From Acanthosoma haemorrhoidale (taxonomy: Eukaryota > Arthropoda > Insecta > Hemiptera > Acanthosomatidae): DNA of 64,000 nt. The position numbers and the translations under genes are program-made. Location of the stretch: assembly GCA_930367205.1 (NCBI GenBank), contig CAKNEZ010000023.1:124001-188000 (forward strand), given 5' to 3'. The notes below the pieces were generated by a model that was given only the letters and a program-made list of their open reading frames with translations, searched no databases and was not told the DNA's origin. Below are positions 17,151-29,684 of the stretch, one piece after another (position 1 is the first letter of the stretch; every line of letters begins with the position of its first letter).

Positions 17151-18756
17151 TTCGGTTTAAAAACAGCACCAGCAATCTTCCAAAGAATTTTATCAAGTAT
17201 ACTAAGAAAAAATAATCTTAAGAACTTTACAGAAAATTATATAGATGACATATTAATATTATCAGAGACTTTTGAAGATCATATCAAACAAGTTTTAGAA
17301 GCCACAATAAAAAAAGGATTCAGATTAAAATTAAAAAAATGCATGTTCGCATCAAAATCAATTAAATATCTCGGACATATAATAGAAAATAATACAGTAA
17401 GACCAATTAAAGACAATTTAGTATCAATACTCAATTTTCCGACTCCAAAAACGCAGAAGAACGTTAGACAATTTCTAGGTAAAATAAATTTCTATCACAA
17501 ATATATACCAAAAATCTCAACAATACTAGATCCACTACATAGATTGTTAAGAAAAGATGTAAAATATAATTGGTCTGAAGATTGTGAAAAATCATTCACA
17601 GGGATAAAAAAATTATTGTGCTCTCAACCAGTCCTAGAAATATTTGATAAAGATTTACCTATTAAGATATTTACAGATGCTTCAATAGAAGGTATAGGTG
17701 CAATACTGAAACAAACCCAACAAGATGGAAAAGAAAAACCAGTAGCCTATGTCTCAAAAAAATTAAATGAGTCGCAAAAAAGAAAAAAAGCTATATATTT
17801 GTAATGCTTAGCAATAAAGGAAGCGATAAATTATTGGGAATACTGGTTAATTGGAAGAAGATTTGAAGTTTATTCAGACCATAAACCGTTAGAAAACCTT
17901 AATATAAAATCAAGAACAGACGAGGAACTAGGTGACTTAACATATTATTTGTCTCAATTTGACTTCAAAATTACATATATACCAGGGAAATTCAATATTG
18001 AAGCAGACTGTCTCAGTAGAAATCCGGTATTAGAGTCAAAAGATAATACCCAAGAAATATTAAAAATAGTAAACATGATCCAACTACAAGAAATAATTAA
18101 AGATCAAAATGAAAATACAGCATTAGGAGAACTTAAGAAAAAAAGTACAGATAAAAATGGTATAATCTGTAAACGAATTAAAAACAAAAAGAAGATAGTT
18201 TTATCAGAAAAATTAAGCATTAAATTAATACGAGATACACATATAGACTGGTGTCACATCGGAATAAGGCAAATGATAAACAGAATATGTCCTTATTACA
18301 CTTCAAAAAAATTAATAAAAAACATTCAGGATATATGCAGAACTTGCGAAATTTGTAAAAAGAATAAATCTAGAGGTCAAGCAAAATATGGATTAATGTC
18401 TCAATTAGGACCAGCAACAAAGCCGTATGAGATAGTGACGATTGATACGATCGGTGGATTTGGTGGTCAAAGATCAACGAAAAGATACCTATATAAAAGA
18501 TCAACTAGAAGATGGATAGTTGATCACTATACAAGATACGCACATATATTAACTTCAAAAACTCAAGCTGCAAGTGATTTTATAAAAACAGTCCAAAATA
18601 CATTAGAAATGAACAAGATAGGTACAATATTAACAGACCAATATCCAGGACTAAATTCTAAAGAATTCAAAAATTGCCTAAAAGAACAAGATATCAGACT
18701 CATTTATACAGCCTTAAATGCACCATTTTCAAATGGCATAAATGAAAGATTACCCG
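17151..18756 (+). pseudogene. Ty3/Gypsy pol fragment, 3' half (copy A)
   Basis: The fragment starts inside the RT at FGLKTAP (poorly preserved), continues through YIDDILIL (near 17243), LGHIIENNT and FLGKINFYHKYIP, then RNase H (TDASIEGIGA near 17674; stop codon at 17802), the YSDHKPLENL and DCLSRNP segments, and the integrase (CRTCEICKKN, VTIDTIGG, NGINER). It ends abruptly within the integrase core where R2-like E1 begins. It is the same family as the fragment at 55634-57290, with long stretches of shared protein such as PKTQKNVRQFLGK. No LTR was found on either side. Confidence 0.9.
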
Positions 18757-18819
18757 GCAGTTGGTGAGCTTTTTGTTTCTATTTCTTTTATTTCATATTT
18801 TTAAGTTTTTGACCGTTGA

Positions 18820-19175
18820 GGTCTGTAGTATTAGTACGTTACAACATATTTTTAGTCTTAGTTTTAATTTTATATTAAAGTTAGTTTTCCGTTGCAACGG
18901 TTTTCTCTTATTAGGGTTGCAACGGTTTTTGTTTTTAAGTTAGGTATTAGATTTAAGTTTAAGTTAGTTTTCCGTTGCAATGGTTTTTTCTTATTGTTAG
19001 GGTTAAATTTAAATTTTATCAGTTGCAACGGTTTTGCTTATTCCCTAGAATATTAGAACTTGTTGTAACGTTTTCTATTAAGCTTAGATTAGACGTTAGG
19101 TTTCAGATTTTGGCCGTTACAACGGTCAAGCCTGTTTGAATTGTGACCGTTGGCATCCGCTAACGGCTCCCAACG
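18820..19175 (+). repeat. Array of CCGTT(N4-6)AACGG half-palindromes in the E1 leader
   Basis: Repeated short inverted motifs include CCGTTGCAACGG (near 18890), GTTGCAACGG (18917 and 19022), CCGTTGCAATGG (18970), CCGTTACAACGG (19113) and TAACGGCTCCCAACGG (19160). Spacing is irregular, about 30-90 bases. AACGG/CCGTT matches the core recognised by Myb-type DNA-binding domains. The same kind of array lies in the leaders of E2 and E4. Confidence 0.75.
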
Positions 19176-19518
19176 GACGGCGCCTGCACCTGCACCTGAC
19201 GGCTCGACCTTGGTCGTTTAAAGAGGCCCGCTTAGTGGAAGGCGGCGGCTCCTTTGTTGCGAGTAACTGACTTATATTGTTGTTGTGTGATCGACATGAG
19301 TGATAAACATTGGAATATGGACAGGGGATTTTATCAAATCAGTTTATGTACACTTTTATAGGTTAATTGTTTGTTATTAGTTTATTTTTATTAGGTGAAC
19401 ATTTAGGTCTTTTCTGATAATTTCTTTTACATAGTTATAACCATATATGGTCTTGTTTGTATGCTTTGTTTATGTGTATGTGCATGTGCATATCTTTTTC
19501 TTTTATTATTATTTACAG

Positions 19519-19536
19519 CTTTAGCACATGGACGTG
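19519..19536 (+). promoter_or_regulatory. 18-bp exon-like block with splice signals in the E1 leader
   Basis: TATTTACAG precedes and GTAAGG follows the 18 bases CTTTAGCACATGGACGTG. E2 keeps the same block at 24357-24374 (one base different, same flanking signals). E4 has a related block near 44695-44710 with an AA in place of the acceptor AG. A second acceptor (CTAAACAG, ending 19740) precedes the ORF. These look like conserved 5' leader splice sites. Confidence 0.5.
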
Positions 19537-19843
19537 GTAAGGTTGTAAGTGACTATTAATTGGGTCATTGATTTCATTTGTATGGGCGATGGTACTGCAA
19601 TATTGATATTTCCCAAAATCAGAGATAAATCTTTGGTCCCCTACTCTACCAAATCCTATATGTATTCATGTATCATATGTTTTATGTTTTGTTATCTTGT
19701 TAGCTAGCCTGAGACTAGCAAATTTTTGTTTTCTAAACAGGTATATCTAGTAAGATATAAAATATTGGGACAGTCCCACAGCTGTAATGTGTGGCTGGCC
19801 AATAAAGTCATATATAAACAGGAGTGTGTGAGGGGATAAACTA

Positions 19844-22107
19844 GTGGGGAAGTCAAGTGAAGGGCTTGTGAGAGTGGGAGTTTCAGTGGGGGTCAGTAAT
19901 AGTAAACTTTTAAGCTATACTGTATCGAAGGACACGATGGACAGGACATATTTTGCGTTGGAAGGCAACGCCTTGAAGGCCTTCCACCCATTACCAACGC
20001 TAATTAATGGACAGGCATATGCCAAATGCCAGGTGGGAGAGTGCCCGCGGGTTCTCCTATCTAAGATCCAAGGGCCCTCCTTGCAATCCCTCCAGAGGCA
20101 CTTGCAGACTGTGTATATGATGGAAAGGGCGAGAACAATTCACATCTGCTCGATATGTGGGGGGAATATAAGGTCATATCAGATATCCAAACACCCATGC
20201 CTGCTGGGCATCGAGAAACCAGTAGTGGGAGTGCCTGAGGGACTAATACAGCAATGCCCCCAATGTCCCGAGATGTTCACATCCGGGAAGGGCTTACAAA
20301 ATCATTTTTCACTAATTCATATAATCGGACCAAGGAGGAGAGAAGCAGTGGCCCAAATTGGAACTGCAAATACAGGACGTAGAAGAAGGACACCAGCTCC
20401 GCCGACGCCAATGGCAATAGTGGGAAGAGACATGCCGATCATAGTGGAGGAGAACAGCATGGTAAATGGAGGGGATGGATCGGAGATCCAGACATTACCA
20501 ACTGAGGACCAGTGGCCCCAGGTGAACCTACATGTGGATATCGAGATGCGATCAGCCCCAGAAGGCTATAACAATGGAAGATATGCAGCTGAGGCACCAA
20601 CGAATGAACGGAATGATGGGACTGAGAATGTCGAGAGGCAGGAAGTGATAGAAGTAGAGAACCCAAGGGACAGCGCGTTGGGAAGTAGAGTGCAAGTGGA
20701 GGAAGCCAAAGACGACGGGATCGGGACAATGAGGTTCCAGAGGAGATTGATCGAAATTGCCAGCAGAGATCCCAACAATGCTACATGGAATGAGTTCGAA
20801 GAGCTGCTTGCAGACTACATAGCAGACGTTAGAATGCGAAGCAACATCCAGGAGCGCCCCGAGGCTCCTGCGAACTGCAGGGGGCGCAACGACATCTCGG
20901 ATCCTAAAGTGACCCCGAGAATCTACAAACTGAACCGACGGAAGGCGATGTGCCTTGTCGTCAAAGAACCACGAGTGGGATGTGGCATCCCACCTGAACA
21001 GCTCGCGGAGCACCTAGAAGGCAATGATGAAGAAGTCGTATGGGACCCGACTATATTGGAGGGGGTCAACCGGGTAGATGAAGAGGTGGATATGTCTCCA
21101 TTCACCCCAGAGGAGGTGAGAGCGCCTTCGCCGGTTCGAAAATTCCTCGCCGGGGGAAGATGGAATTGACTACCGGAACTGGAGGAAGGTAGACCCATTA
21201 GGTAAGACATTGTGCCTAATATACAATACCTGTCTTAGGCACAGGAGAGTACCTGCTGGATGGAAGAAATCCAGGACAATCTTCCTTCCAAAGATTGCAG
21301 AGCTCCAAGAAGTGAAGGACTGGAGGCCTATAGCCCTGTCCCAAACAGTATATAAAATTTACTCAGGACTAATCGCGGGAATAATATCGGCATGGTGCCG
21401 AAGGAAGGAAGTAATTTCCCCCCATCAGAAGGGCTTCATACTATATGACGGTGTCTTTGAGCACAACTTTGTGCTCAAAGCACGTATGGAGGAGTCCAGA
21501 AGAAAGAGAAAGGACATGTGTGTGGCATGGTTGGACATCTCCAACGCTTTTGGAACCATGCCACACCCTTGCATCGCACAGGCACTGGAAAAGCGGGGAG
21601 CTGGTAGAAATAATCGAGGATATCTACATGGACTCATCAACTTCGATTGATTCCCTGGACGGGAGAATTGGGCCCATATATATGAAAAGGGGAATTAGAC
21701 AAGGATGCCCACTAAGTGGTCTCCTTTTTGTCGTAGGGATAGACCACGTTATACACAGGCCGGAAAATGATGAAGAACATGCCATGATTGCGTTTGCAGA
21801 TGACATCACCATACTGGCAAGAGACACTTCGACCCTCCAAGTGCGCCTGGACAGAACCATAGAAGATCTGCGCAGAACAGGGCTCACGATCAACCCAGGG
21901 AAGTGCTGCACGATGCACCTCACAGGTCGGACTCCCACCGGAATAAGGGACACCTTATTTCGGATAGACAATGTAAACGTGAGGTCCATCAAGGAAAGAG
22001 AAACGCACGACTTCCTCGGGAACCCGATTGGGTTTAGGGCTATAAGACCCCAGGCGGACTTGCAGGAGGACTGAGAAAGCGAAGGGTATACTGTCTTCTA
22101 GCCTGGC
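19844..22107 (+). pseudogene. E1 ORF: C2H2 fingers and RT core, frameshifted, endonuclease missing
   Basis: The first frame (19844-21169) holds a CQVGEC finger, CSICGG...HPC and CPQCPEMF...HFSLIH (C2H2), then the RLNRRKA-like segment and the start of the RT (FTPEEV). A frameshift near 21125 leads to 21210-21650 (RPIALSQTVYKIY, QKGFILYDGVFEHNF, AWLDISNAFG). Another near 21600 leads to the palm (GCPLSGLLF, FADDITILA near 21795). It stops in the thumb at E2. The codon for the Met used in other copies (MEGN) is TTG here. Such proteins bind DNA through the fingers and reverse-transcribe at a nicked target; this copy lacks the CCHC/endonuclease part. Confidence 0.85.
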
Positions 22108-23916
22108 CAGCCATCACCCTATGATCCTCACCCTCGTCCAACTTCCGAATTATATGGTCTAGTCCTATCACAAAGAGGAGGCCGCTCAGAGGACATCCCT
22201 GCTTTATCCCCCTTCTCATTATGACAGGACCCACGGTTCCAGTTCTGGTTACTACGGTAGTCGAGGCGTCCTTGTACAAGTCCTTGACCACCTCGACCAC
22301 TGCACTTCCGGCCCTCTTCTCTCCAGGGCTCCCGTGATGCAGGCATGGGGGATGGATCCAAATGCATTGGATACATCCAGCCATGCCACACAGAGGTTCT
22401 TCTTCGTCCTCTTCGCCTCGTCAATTCTGCTTTGCAGCACATAATTGTGCTCGAACACTCCGTCATGCGGTATGAATCCCTTCTGATGTTCCGACATGAC
22501 GGGGTTGGTCCGGCACTAGGCAGCTATTCTGGAAGCTAGCACCCCTGCGTACAATTTATAAATTGTCCTTGACAATGCAATGGGTCGCCAGTCTGTAATG
22601 TTCTCTGGTGTTGTCGACTTCGGGATAAATATTGTCTTGGATAACCTCCAATCGTCGGGAATTTTCCTGTGTCTGAGACAGATGTTAAAAATCAGACACA
22701 AGATCTTTGCCTGGGGGTCCACCTTTCTCCAACATCTATAATCTATTCCGTCTACCCCAGGCGAAGAGTTCTCGAAGCGTCGCAGCCTGTCGCGGTCTTC
22801 CTCCGCCGTGAAACCTGTAATTTCGACCTCTTCTGTTGCCAATTCAACTTCCTCCAGCACCGTCGGGTCCCAGTTCGCTGATCCTTCTTCTGTCATATGC
22901 GCAGCCAAGGTTTCCACTGGAATCTCGCACCTCGCCCCAGGTTCACCTAGTACCAGTCGGATCGCCTTCCTCCTGTTCAACCTATAGATCCTTTGGATCA
23001 CCTTGGCGTCTGATGTGTCGATCCCCCCTCTATTCCCCACTGTCACACTTTATTTCCTGTCCTTAATACCGCACTTGGTCCTTACATCCGTGGTTAATCC
23101 CCCCAGTATTCCTTCGAATGCCCTCCATTTCGCATCGCTCGGTGGTCTGTTCATCAGCTCCGTGAGCCATGTCTTGAAGCTGCCGATGAGTGTGATGTCA
23201 TCTGCTGCCTCTTCGATCACCACTCCTTCTTCAACTCTTCCCCTTTCTTGTGCCTCAGTCGATATAGCCGGGTCGCTTCCTGCTTCTCTATTCTCCTGCA
23301 CCTCTGTGATTATAGCTGGCTCGTTTCTGTTGCTTTGCTGCTCCTCATTTCCTGCACCCTCCGTATGTTCATCACTGTCCTCCATTACAGCCATGGCCAG
23401 TAGGTGAAGCCCTTGTTCCTCAGGAGATGTCTCCATGTTTGATGGTGTTGCTGCCGGTACTAGTGCGTTGATATCCAGGTCATCTGACCGTGTCGCCTGT
23501 CGTCTTCGTCCTGTGTTTGGGATCCCCAGGTTCACCGCCGCCTCCCTTCTTCGTGGCGCTACGACATGTATTAGTGTCGTGTGGTTTTGCAACCCTTTTC
23601 CCGACGTGAACATCGCCGGGCACTGCGGACACTGTCCCATCTCTCCGTCCGGGTCGATTATAGGTCGAGCTTCTTCCCCGAGGCAAGCATGACGCGATGC
23701 CTGGTATGAATTAATGTCCTGGTTGCATATCGCACAAGTATGCTTCATTTTAATCCTCCGCAAATTATGTCCTCCTTGTAAATGCCTCAGCAGCGATTGT
23801 AGGGCTGACCCTAGGGTCTTGGTCTTCACGAGCATCGTCCTTCCGCATGCTGGCATGGGGCATTTCGCGTACGACTGCCCATTTGTAGCTATTCGTAACG
23901 AATGAAGGGTCTTCAC
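22108..23916 (-). pseudogene. E2 ORF: fingers and partial RT
   Basis: The frame 23916-23050 encodes CPMPACG, CAICNQ...H and CPQCPAMF...HTTLIHV fingers and an acidic linker. After a stop near 23050, 23046-22516 encodes RIYRLNRRKAIRLVL, the start of the RT (WRPIALSRTIYKLYAG). Then 22497-22252 encodes QKGFIPHDGVFEHNY and AWLDVSNAFGSIPH. The rest (GIKQGCPLSGLLF, LDHII) is in another frame and stops at HRVMA, where E1 is joined. There are at least two frame changes. No RT active site or endonuclease is present in this copy. Confidence 0.85.
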
Positions 23917-24899
23917 GAAGTTCCCTTCAATCTGGAAATATTATCTGTCTGCCATCCTACCTCTTTTTCCTTGCAGCCTATATACTATATTGCCACCCAC
24001 TCTCACACACCACTCCCCAAGCACTGATATACTATCCACACTGAACTTATCCTTCACTCCCAATTCCCTCACTTACATTTCCCACACAAATTCCACATAA
24101 ATTAGTGGTTTTGCCAATACAAATGGCAGACACAAGTTGTGTCTAGAGAATTTAATACAAAAACAACACAGGTTAATACAGTACATAAAAACAAAAATAA
24201 TATATTACTAGCATTTGGCTAGTTACTTACGTTTAAATGGGAATAGAATAGGGGCCAGAATATATGCTCTGATTTTAGGGAAATGTCGATATTGCAGTAC
24301 CGTCGCCCATATAAATGAAATCACCGACCCAACTAAATAGTCAATTACAACCTTACCATGTCCATGTGCTAAAGCTGTAACTAATAATAGAAGAAGAAAG
24401 ACACATATACATATAAACATAGAATCTGAAAGTAAAGAGAGAAAATAACCTAGATAATATACACTTATAAAATAGAAAACAATATGATATAGGATAATAA
24501 AATATATATATGAAATAAAAAGCTTATATCTACACTATAATCCTAATAAAAATATACACTATAAAATAGAGAAGTTAAACTAGAATTAACTACTTAAAAC
24601 ACAATATTGTACTCCTGTTTCTTCCACTAAAAATAAACACTCCTGTCTATTATCACTATTCTCTCTAGCGACGAAGAATTCGTGGAACAGCGTCACCACT
24701 GTCCACAGACGCTGCTCCACCCAGCGAAGCCGTTAGAAGGGACTCTCTCCGACTTCCGCTGCACAAGACCAACTATAACTGCTTGCGAAAGTCACAGGCC
24801 CAATCACTTTACCACTGATGTCCTCTATCTTAGCTCTAGGCCACACAAGTACTTTAGTCCTAGTACTATTTAACACAGAAAGAAGAAAAGACACACAAA

Positions 24900-25640
24900 A
24901 ACAATTAGAATTAACCCTAAGAAACGTTGCACCAATAAAATACCTAAAGGAAAAAGCCCTGATAGTCTTATAGCAATCAATGTAGCTTTCTAATGTTTAT
25001 AATTTATTGCTATGCCTTCACTAGATCCGTTGTACCAGCTAATCCTAAACTTACGCTAAATGGCGCAATAATATGGTGCAACAAGAACTACCTTAAATAT
25101 ACATATAAATGAAAAAGAACCGTTGTAGCGGCTATACTAACTTAGGATAATAATAACTACCTAACTACCTAACACTAAACTAATGAAAAGGACTAATAAA
25201 AGGACCGTTATATCGGTCAAGAGCTAACCTACGTAAGTAATTAAGTATAAAATAAACTAATAAAAGGACCGTTATACCAGTCAACTATATCTAAACCTAT
25301 TCATAAACTAATAAAAACTGTTCTAACGGCTAAACCTAATTAAACTTAGGTCTATTAATAACAATAACTACTTATTCTAAGACTTAAAGAAAAATCCGTT
25401 AAATTTAACAGCTAACTACCTAATAATAATAATAATTATAAACTAATAAACTAGAGGACCGTTGAAACGGTAAAAACTAATCTAATAATAATAATGAAAA
25501 ACTTAATCTATTTTATTAACAACTGAAAATCCGTTAAAAACGGCTAACTACCTTATAAACTATTACTTAGTGTCCACTAAACTTAATAACTAATTAGATA
25601 AATAATAAATAACAAATAAATAACTAAAACTAGAGTCACA
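24900..25640 (-). repeat. Array of CCGTT/AACGG motifs in the E2 leader
   Basis: On the plus strand the motif reads ACCGTTGTAGCGGCT (near 25117), GGACCGTTATATCGG (25203), GGACCGTTATACC (25267), CTGTTCTAACGGCTAA (25318), TCCGTTAAATTTAACAG (25396), GGACCGTTGAAACGG (25457) and ATCCGTTAAAAACGGCTAA (25530). Units are 50-90 bases apart, often followed by CTAACTACCT. The leader between them is AT-rich. No open frame is present. Confidence 0.75.
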
Positions 25641-25892
25641 ATACCTTAAGCACGTGTTTAAATACATCGCGCTTACCCCTGTCCAAAATTGCACTGGTCA
25701 GCTGCTGCTGGTGCTGCACTCCAACGGTTGCTGGTTGAAGCTCTGGAAGCTCCACTGTTCACCAGCACAACTCCTGAAAACTGTCACTAAAAATGCTGCC
25801 ATTTAGGCGGTGGAGACGGAACCGACTGGAATTCCGTCCACTCAAAAAATGTCCCGAATTATTTAAAATTGGCCAGGGACTGCCCTACGTGG

Positions 25893-25907
25893 CTGATAAG
25901 AACAGAG
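25893..25907 (-). other. R2-like element boundary motif (remnant 3' end / E2 5' end)
   Basis: CTGATAAGAACAGAG on the plus strand; in element sense this is the terminal ...TTCTTATCAG. The same motif closes every upstream copy at 26419, 30025, 30836 and 50749. Sequence on the E2 side is a leader start and on the other side a short 3' UTR. Confidence 0.75.
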
Positions 25908-26418
25908 CATAATGGGGTATATTTGTTATCTACAATTTGGGGCAGAACTCCACACACTACTCCGGTGTGGTTTACATTATAATAATATTTTATATATACA
26001 ATTCAACACTCTTTTATAGCACATATAATTCATTTCTAACATTCCTAGAGATCCCTTTCATTATAAATGTTCTTTTTGTGTAGGACCGGCGTAGGCTGTC
26101 CTTCACCCTCTACGTCATGCCCGGCGTCGTCCCTTACGTCTAGCCCGGCGCCGTTCTCCACGTCTAGCCCAGCGTCGTATACCTGATCCAGCCAGTCCCA
26201 ATCTGAGCTTGGTGATGGCATCATGAGGGCCTCATCTCCTCCCATGTCCTCTCTCAGGCCTCTGAGCAGCACCAGATACTGCTCCCTAGGTGACGGCAGT
26301 GGGGGCGCCTCGTCTACTGGCGGCAGCTCTCCGACGTCACCATTGCTTTCCACTTCGTAGTCTTCCGGCGGGAGGGCCTCGTCTACTACCAGCCCCCCGC
26401 TAAGACTGCCCTACGTGG
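25908..26418 (-). mobile_element. Internally deleted R2-like remnant (leader start plus ORF C-terminus)
   Basis: The remnant starts with the same 15 bases as the E2 leader (GACTGCCCTACGTGG on the plus strand, 26404-26418), then jumps to a C-terminal coding piece and a 3' UTR. A 29-base direct repeat (26404-26432 and 25878-25906) therefore flanks it. The coding piece (26353-26045, open from about 26400) is acidic and proline-rich and contains MPSPSSDWDWLDQVYDAG followed by DAG-type repeats. It cannot encode RT. Confidence 0.7.
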
Positions 26419-26842
26419 CTGATAAGAACAGAAGTAAACGCTTTACTTTGGATATGTACATTGTCTGATGGTATTTTCAATTGATTTATATATACATTTC
26501 ATTATAACAAATTTAACACAGAAACCAAACAACAAATACAATGAATTTTGAAAACAATCAACATTATGTAGAACAAAAAAGACCGGCGCAGACGTCTTTC
26601 AGTCGGTAGGCTGCATCCTAGTACGACCGGCGTCGTCATGGCTCCGTCAGTTGATCGCCCCCGACCTGCGGTGGTGTGTTGACCTCCTCAAGACGTCCGT
26701 CGGTCACATGACGGACATCTAGCGTCTCGTCCACTGCTGACCCCGAGCCACCCCAGGAGAGGCCAGCGACGTCATTAGGTCGTCGCAGAAAGCTTGCTGG
26801 GCAGCAAGGCCCTCACTCTCATCCTCAGACCGGCGTTGACTG

Positions 26843-27838
26843 TCAGTTTGTGGCTGACATGAGGTGGTTTCTCTTCTTGGGCAGTGCCTCTCCCCGCTCC
26901 ATTTGTCGCTGTTGGCGAAGGGTCCTCAGGACCATTGTCCTTTCATAGGACCTGATCATGACTTCCCTATATCTAAGGCTAGGGGCGCCCTCAGGAAATT
27001 CCCAGACGACCCCTAGCCTTTTCGATGCGGATCTAGCATTAGTCCAGCGATCTGACAGTTGGGTGGATCTCTCGCGCATGCTGTCGGTCACCAGCCCAGA
27101 TAAAAAGGATTCTGGGTTAGGCTGGCGACCAGGCAGTGTTCTGGCACTTGTCGAACTCTCGAGATCCACCGCCGCCAATTGACGGAGCTTATCATCCCTA
27201 GATGTGAGTAGCTTGAAGGCTCCGTCAATCAAAGCCAGATCGCTCTCTTCGGCCGCTACGGGAATGCCACAAAGACCCTCCGACGTGGCTCCGTAAAGGT
27301 AGTCATTAGAGGCTTGCTGTGGCACGTTTAACGTCCGCTTGATGTCTGCCCTCAAGACCGCGTCGACCCGCGCCGAAACCGTCTTCTGGTGGAGGCCGTT
27401 TCTCATACTAAAGTTTAGGCACGGGTAAACGAAGGCCCGGAGAGCATCAAGCCGTTGCCACGGAGCCAGCTTTGAGATGAGGATCTTCCTCGCCTTTGCC
27501 ACTATCTCCTCAATCTCAGCTTTAGGAGGAATGGCCCTAAAACCCACTGGGTTTCCTAGAAACCTCAGCACTTCGCCCTCTCGGAGTGCGCCAATTATCC
27601 TCTTCATTAGTGAGAGCCTCATGTCTCTCATTCCGGCCAACGAGCTACCTGAAAGGTTTGTTAATAGCCCTGTATAGAGCTTATAAACGGTCCTGGTGAG
27701 GGCTATTGGCCTCCAGTCACTAACGGAGGAAGGGATAGGGACCTTAGAGAGGAAGGTGGTTTTCGACGTCTTCCATTCAGGCGGGACCCTACGGTATTTA
27801 AGGCAGCAATTGAAAATTGCAGCTAGGCCTCTCCCCAT
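26843..27838 (-). pseudogene. E3 RT region with in-frame loss of the palm domain
   Basis: This is an open frame of 331 residues. It begins in the RT fingers (RPIALTRTVYKLYTGLLTN) and passes directly to LSGSSLAGMRD, a segment that in E1, E4 and E5 follows the YADD box. About 150 residues including GCPLSG and YADD are gone without a frameshift, near 27655. The thumb (FLGNPVGFRAIPP, LAPWQRLDALRAFVYP) and the GLCGIPVAAEESDLALIDG block are kept. The C-terminus ends QQRQMERGEALPKKR without the CCHC and endonuclease motifs. It could only move with help from another copy. Confidence 0.8.
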
Positions 27839-29684
27839 AGGGTCCGCTTTCTTTCAAGTTCTGTACTCTATACCATCTTCCCCGGGTTCCGAGTTTTCGA
27901 ACCACCTGAGCCGCTCCTTCACCTCCTCAGGCATAAAGAAGGATGTGACGACTCTTTCCTCGGCCACCCAGACCCCATTCAAAACAGTCGGATCCCAACC
28001 CTCCTGTCCTTCCCCCACCAGGCATGCGAAGAGCTCGTCTACCGGGAGGTCACACTGTTGGGAGGGTTCGTCCAATATCACCCTAATGGCTTTACGCCTA
28101 TTAAGGCGATATAGACGTTGTATCGCCCTGGGCTCCGTCGGGTCAACCGTTCGCCTGACTCTACCAGCATGTGTTTCATTCTGGTCATGAATCTTGTAGG
28201 CCTGGCGAATACAGTGTATGAGATCCCTATGGATACCCAGGAACGCCTCCCAGCCCCCCTCGGTAGAATCCGACCTCAATATCTGCTGCAGGCGCTCCAT
28301 GATCTCTCCCCCACAGACACCTTCCTCCTCATCAACCTGTCTCTGTATAGGGGGTGCTATGCTCTCCGCCCCAGGCCCTAATAACACCGTAGTGCCGACA
28401 CCAGCCTCTCCAGGTTGCCCCCCCCTCACTTAACAAAATGGATACAGGAGTTTCCTGACTCTCCTTTTCAAGGGCAACTATTTCCAAGTTCGGGGTAGGA
28501 GCCTCCTCGTGACTGAGCGACCCCCCCCCCACCCCAACCGAAGTCGACCTTAAGCATGTAGTATTTGTTTAGGTGCTACGTGGCATAACCTCACAATCTG
28601 GGGAGCTGGGTTCAGTCTCAGAGTCAGTCAAGCCTAACCTAAGTGTGGCCCTATTGCCACAAGAACGTTTAGGCTGACGTCGGCGCCGACCCGAAGGGCT
28701 CTTTACAGGTGAGCTCTCAGCGATTGGTAGTTGAGACGAGGGAGCACCTTTTATATTTTTTACAATTTTTACATTTGGAACAACGTCCAAAATGGCATCG
28801 GGAGTGGCGTCCAAAATGGTGGAAAATACATTTAGGCTATGCCCAATGTTAGTTTTCGTTATTTGCCTTAATACCACTCCCGACGGCCCCAATTCCGATG
28901 AAACTATTTCCAGGGAAGGAACCCCCGCCTAACCTACGTCTCCAGACGTTCCCTCAACATCTATTGGGATTGCATGCATTCGGGAGGCTTGCAGCTTCGG
29001 ACTTGTTGGCTCCCTTAATTCTGGCCCTGTTTGCCTACTAGCCCTTCGGGATCGGCCTGTATTTGGGTCTGGTAGTATGGCAGCCGCCGCTTCAACTCGG
29101 GGTCCCAAGACATGGATGAAGGTAATATGGTTCCGTAGACCCTGAGCCGAAGAGAAGCTCTTACGGCATTGGCGGCAGTCCCAGGTGTTACCCAGCAAGC
29201 CATGTGCCTCAACGACCGGTCTAGGGACACCTTGTAAACAAGAATGTGCCGAAGGACGATTATTGCGACACGGCTTTTTGCATAGGGAACACATGTGTTT
29301 GGACTTAACACCTAGGATCCCGTGCAACGCCGAAAGATGGCGAATAGCCGTTTGAAGACCTGGATCTCTGCTCAGCCAGCCCCTACCGCAGCCCGGTACA
29401 GGACACCGCGTGTACGACTGACCGCCCGTGACTACCGGCATAGGGTGCCAGGCCTAGAGGAACTTATCGTTCTCCAGGACCCACCACCCCGAGGCAGACA
29501 CGGCCGTGACAGCCGGACCCACTACGGGTGGCAGAGGAGCTCGGGACTCCAACGCGAACGACAACTAGCACTTCACTTCACTTCTTAATCTAGGCTTACC
29601 TACGACCCCTGTGGCCAGCGAAGTCTTCTTACTCTTCGAGCCTTTTCCTCAGGCTTCGCTTACCTGTGGGGTCGCAAGCTGATC

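Larger units (their letters stand above)
18757..22107 (+). mobile_element. R2-like non-LTR retrotransposon E1 (plus strand, both ends truncated)
   Basis: E1 consists of a leader (18757-19843) and an ORF region (19844-22107). The leader has the CCGTT/AACGG motif array (about 18820-19170), a segment shared with E4 (GTTTAAAGAGGCC near 19215), a tiny 18-base exon-like block and a CTAAACAG acceptor at 19740. It begins directly at the broken Gypsy fragment and ends, still inside the RT region (AGCCTGGCC), against the oppositely oriented E2. Confidence 0.8.
22108..25892 (-). mobile_element. R2-like retrotransposon E2 (minus strand), 3' truncated, intact 5' leader
   Basis: The 5' end abuts the boundary motif at 25893. 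The leader begins CCACGTAGGGCAGTC, runs past GAATTCC..GTCGGTTCCG (near 25830) to a GGGGTAAGC donor (25676), then the motif array (about 24900-25640), the 18-base exon-like block (24357-24374) and the ORF (from 23916). It ends inside the RT just before the YADD box, joined tail to tail with E1. Leader sequence is clearly homologous to that of E4 at 50515-50748. Confidence 0.85.

Noticed and set aside
16916..17215. 99-aa plus-strand frame before the Gypsy fragment
   Set aside because: It runs out of frame into RT sequence and has no family features.
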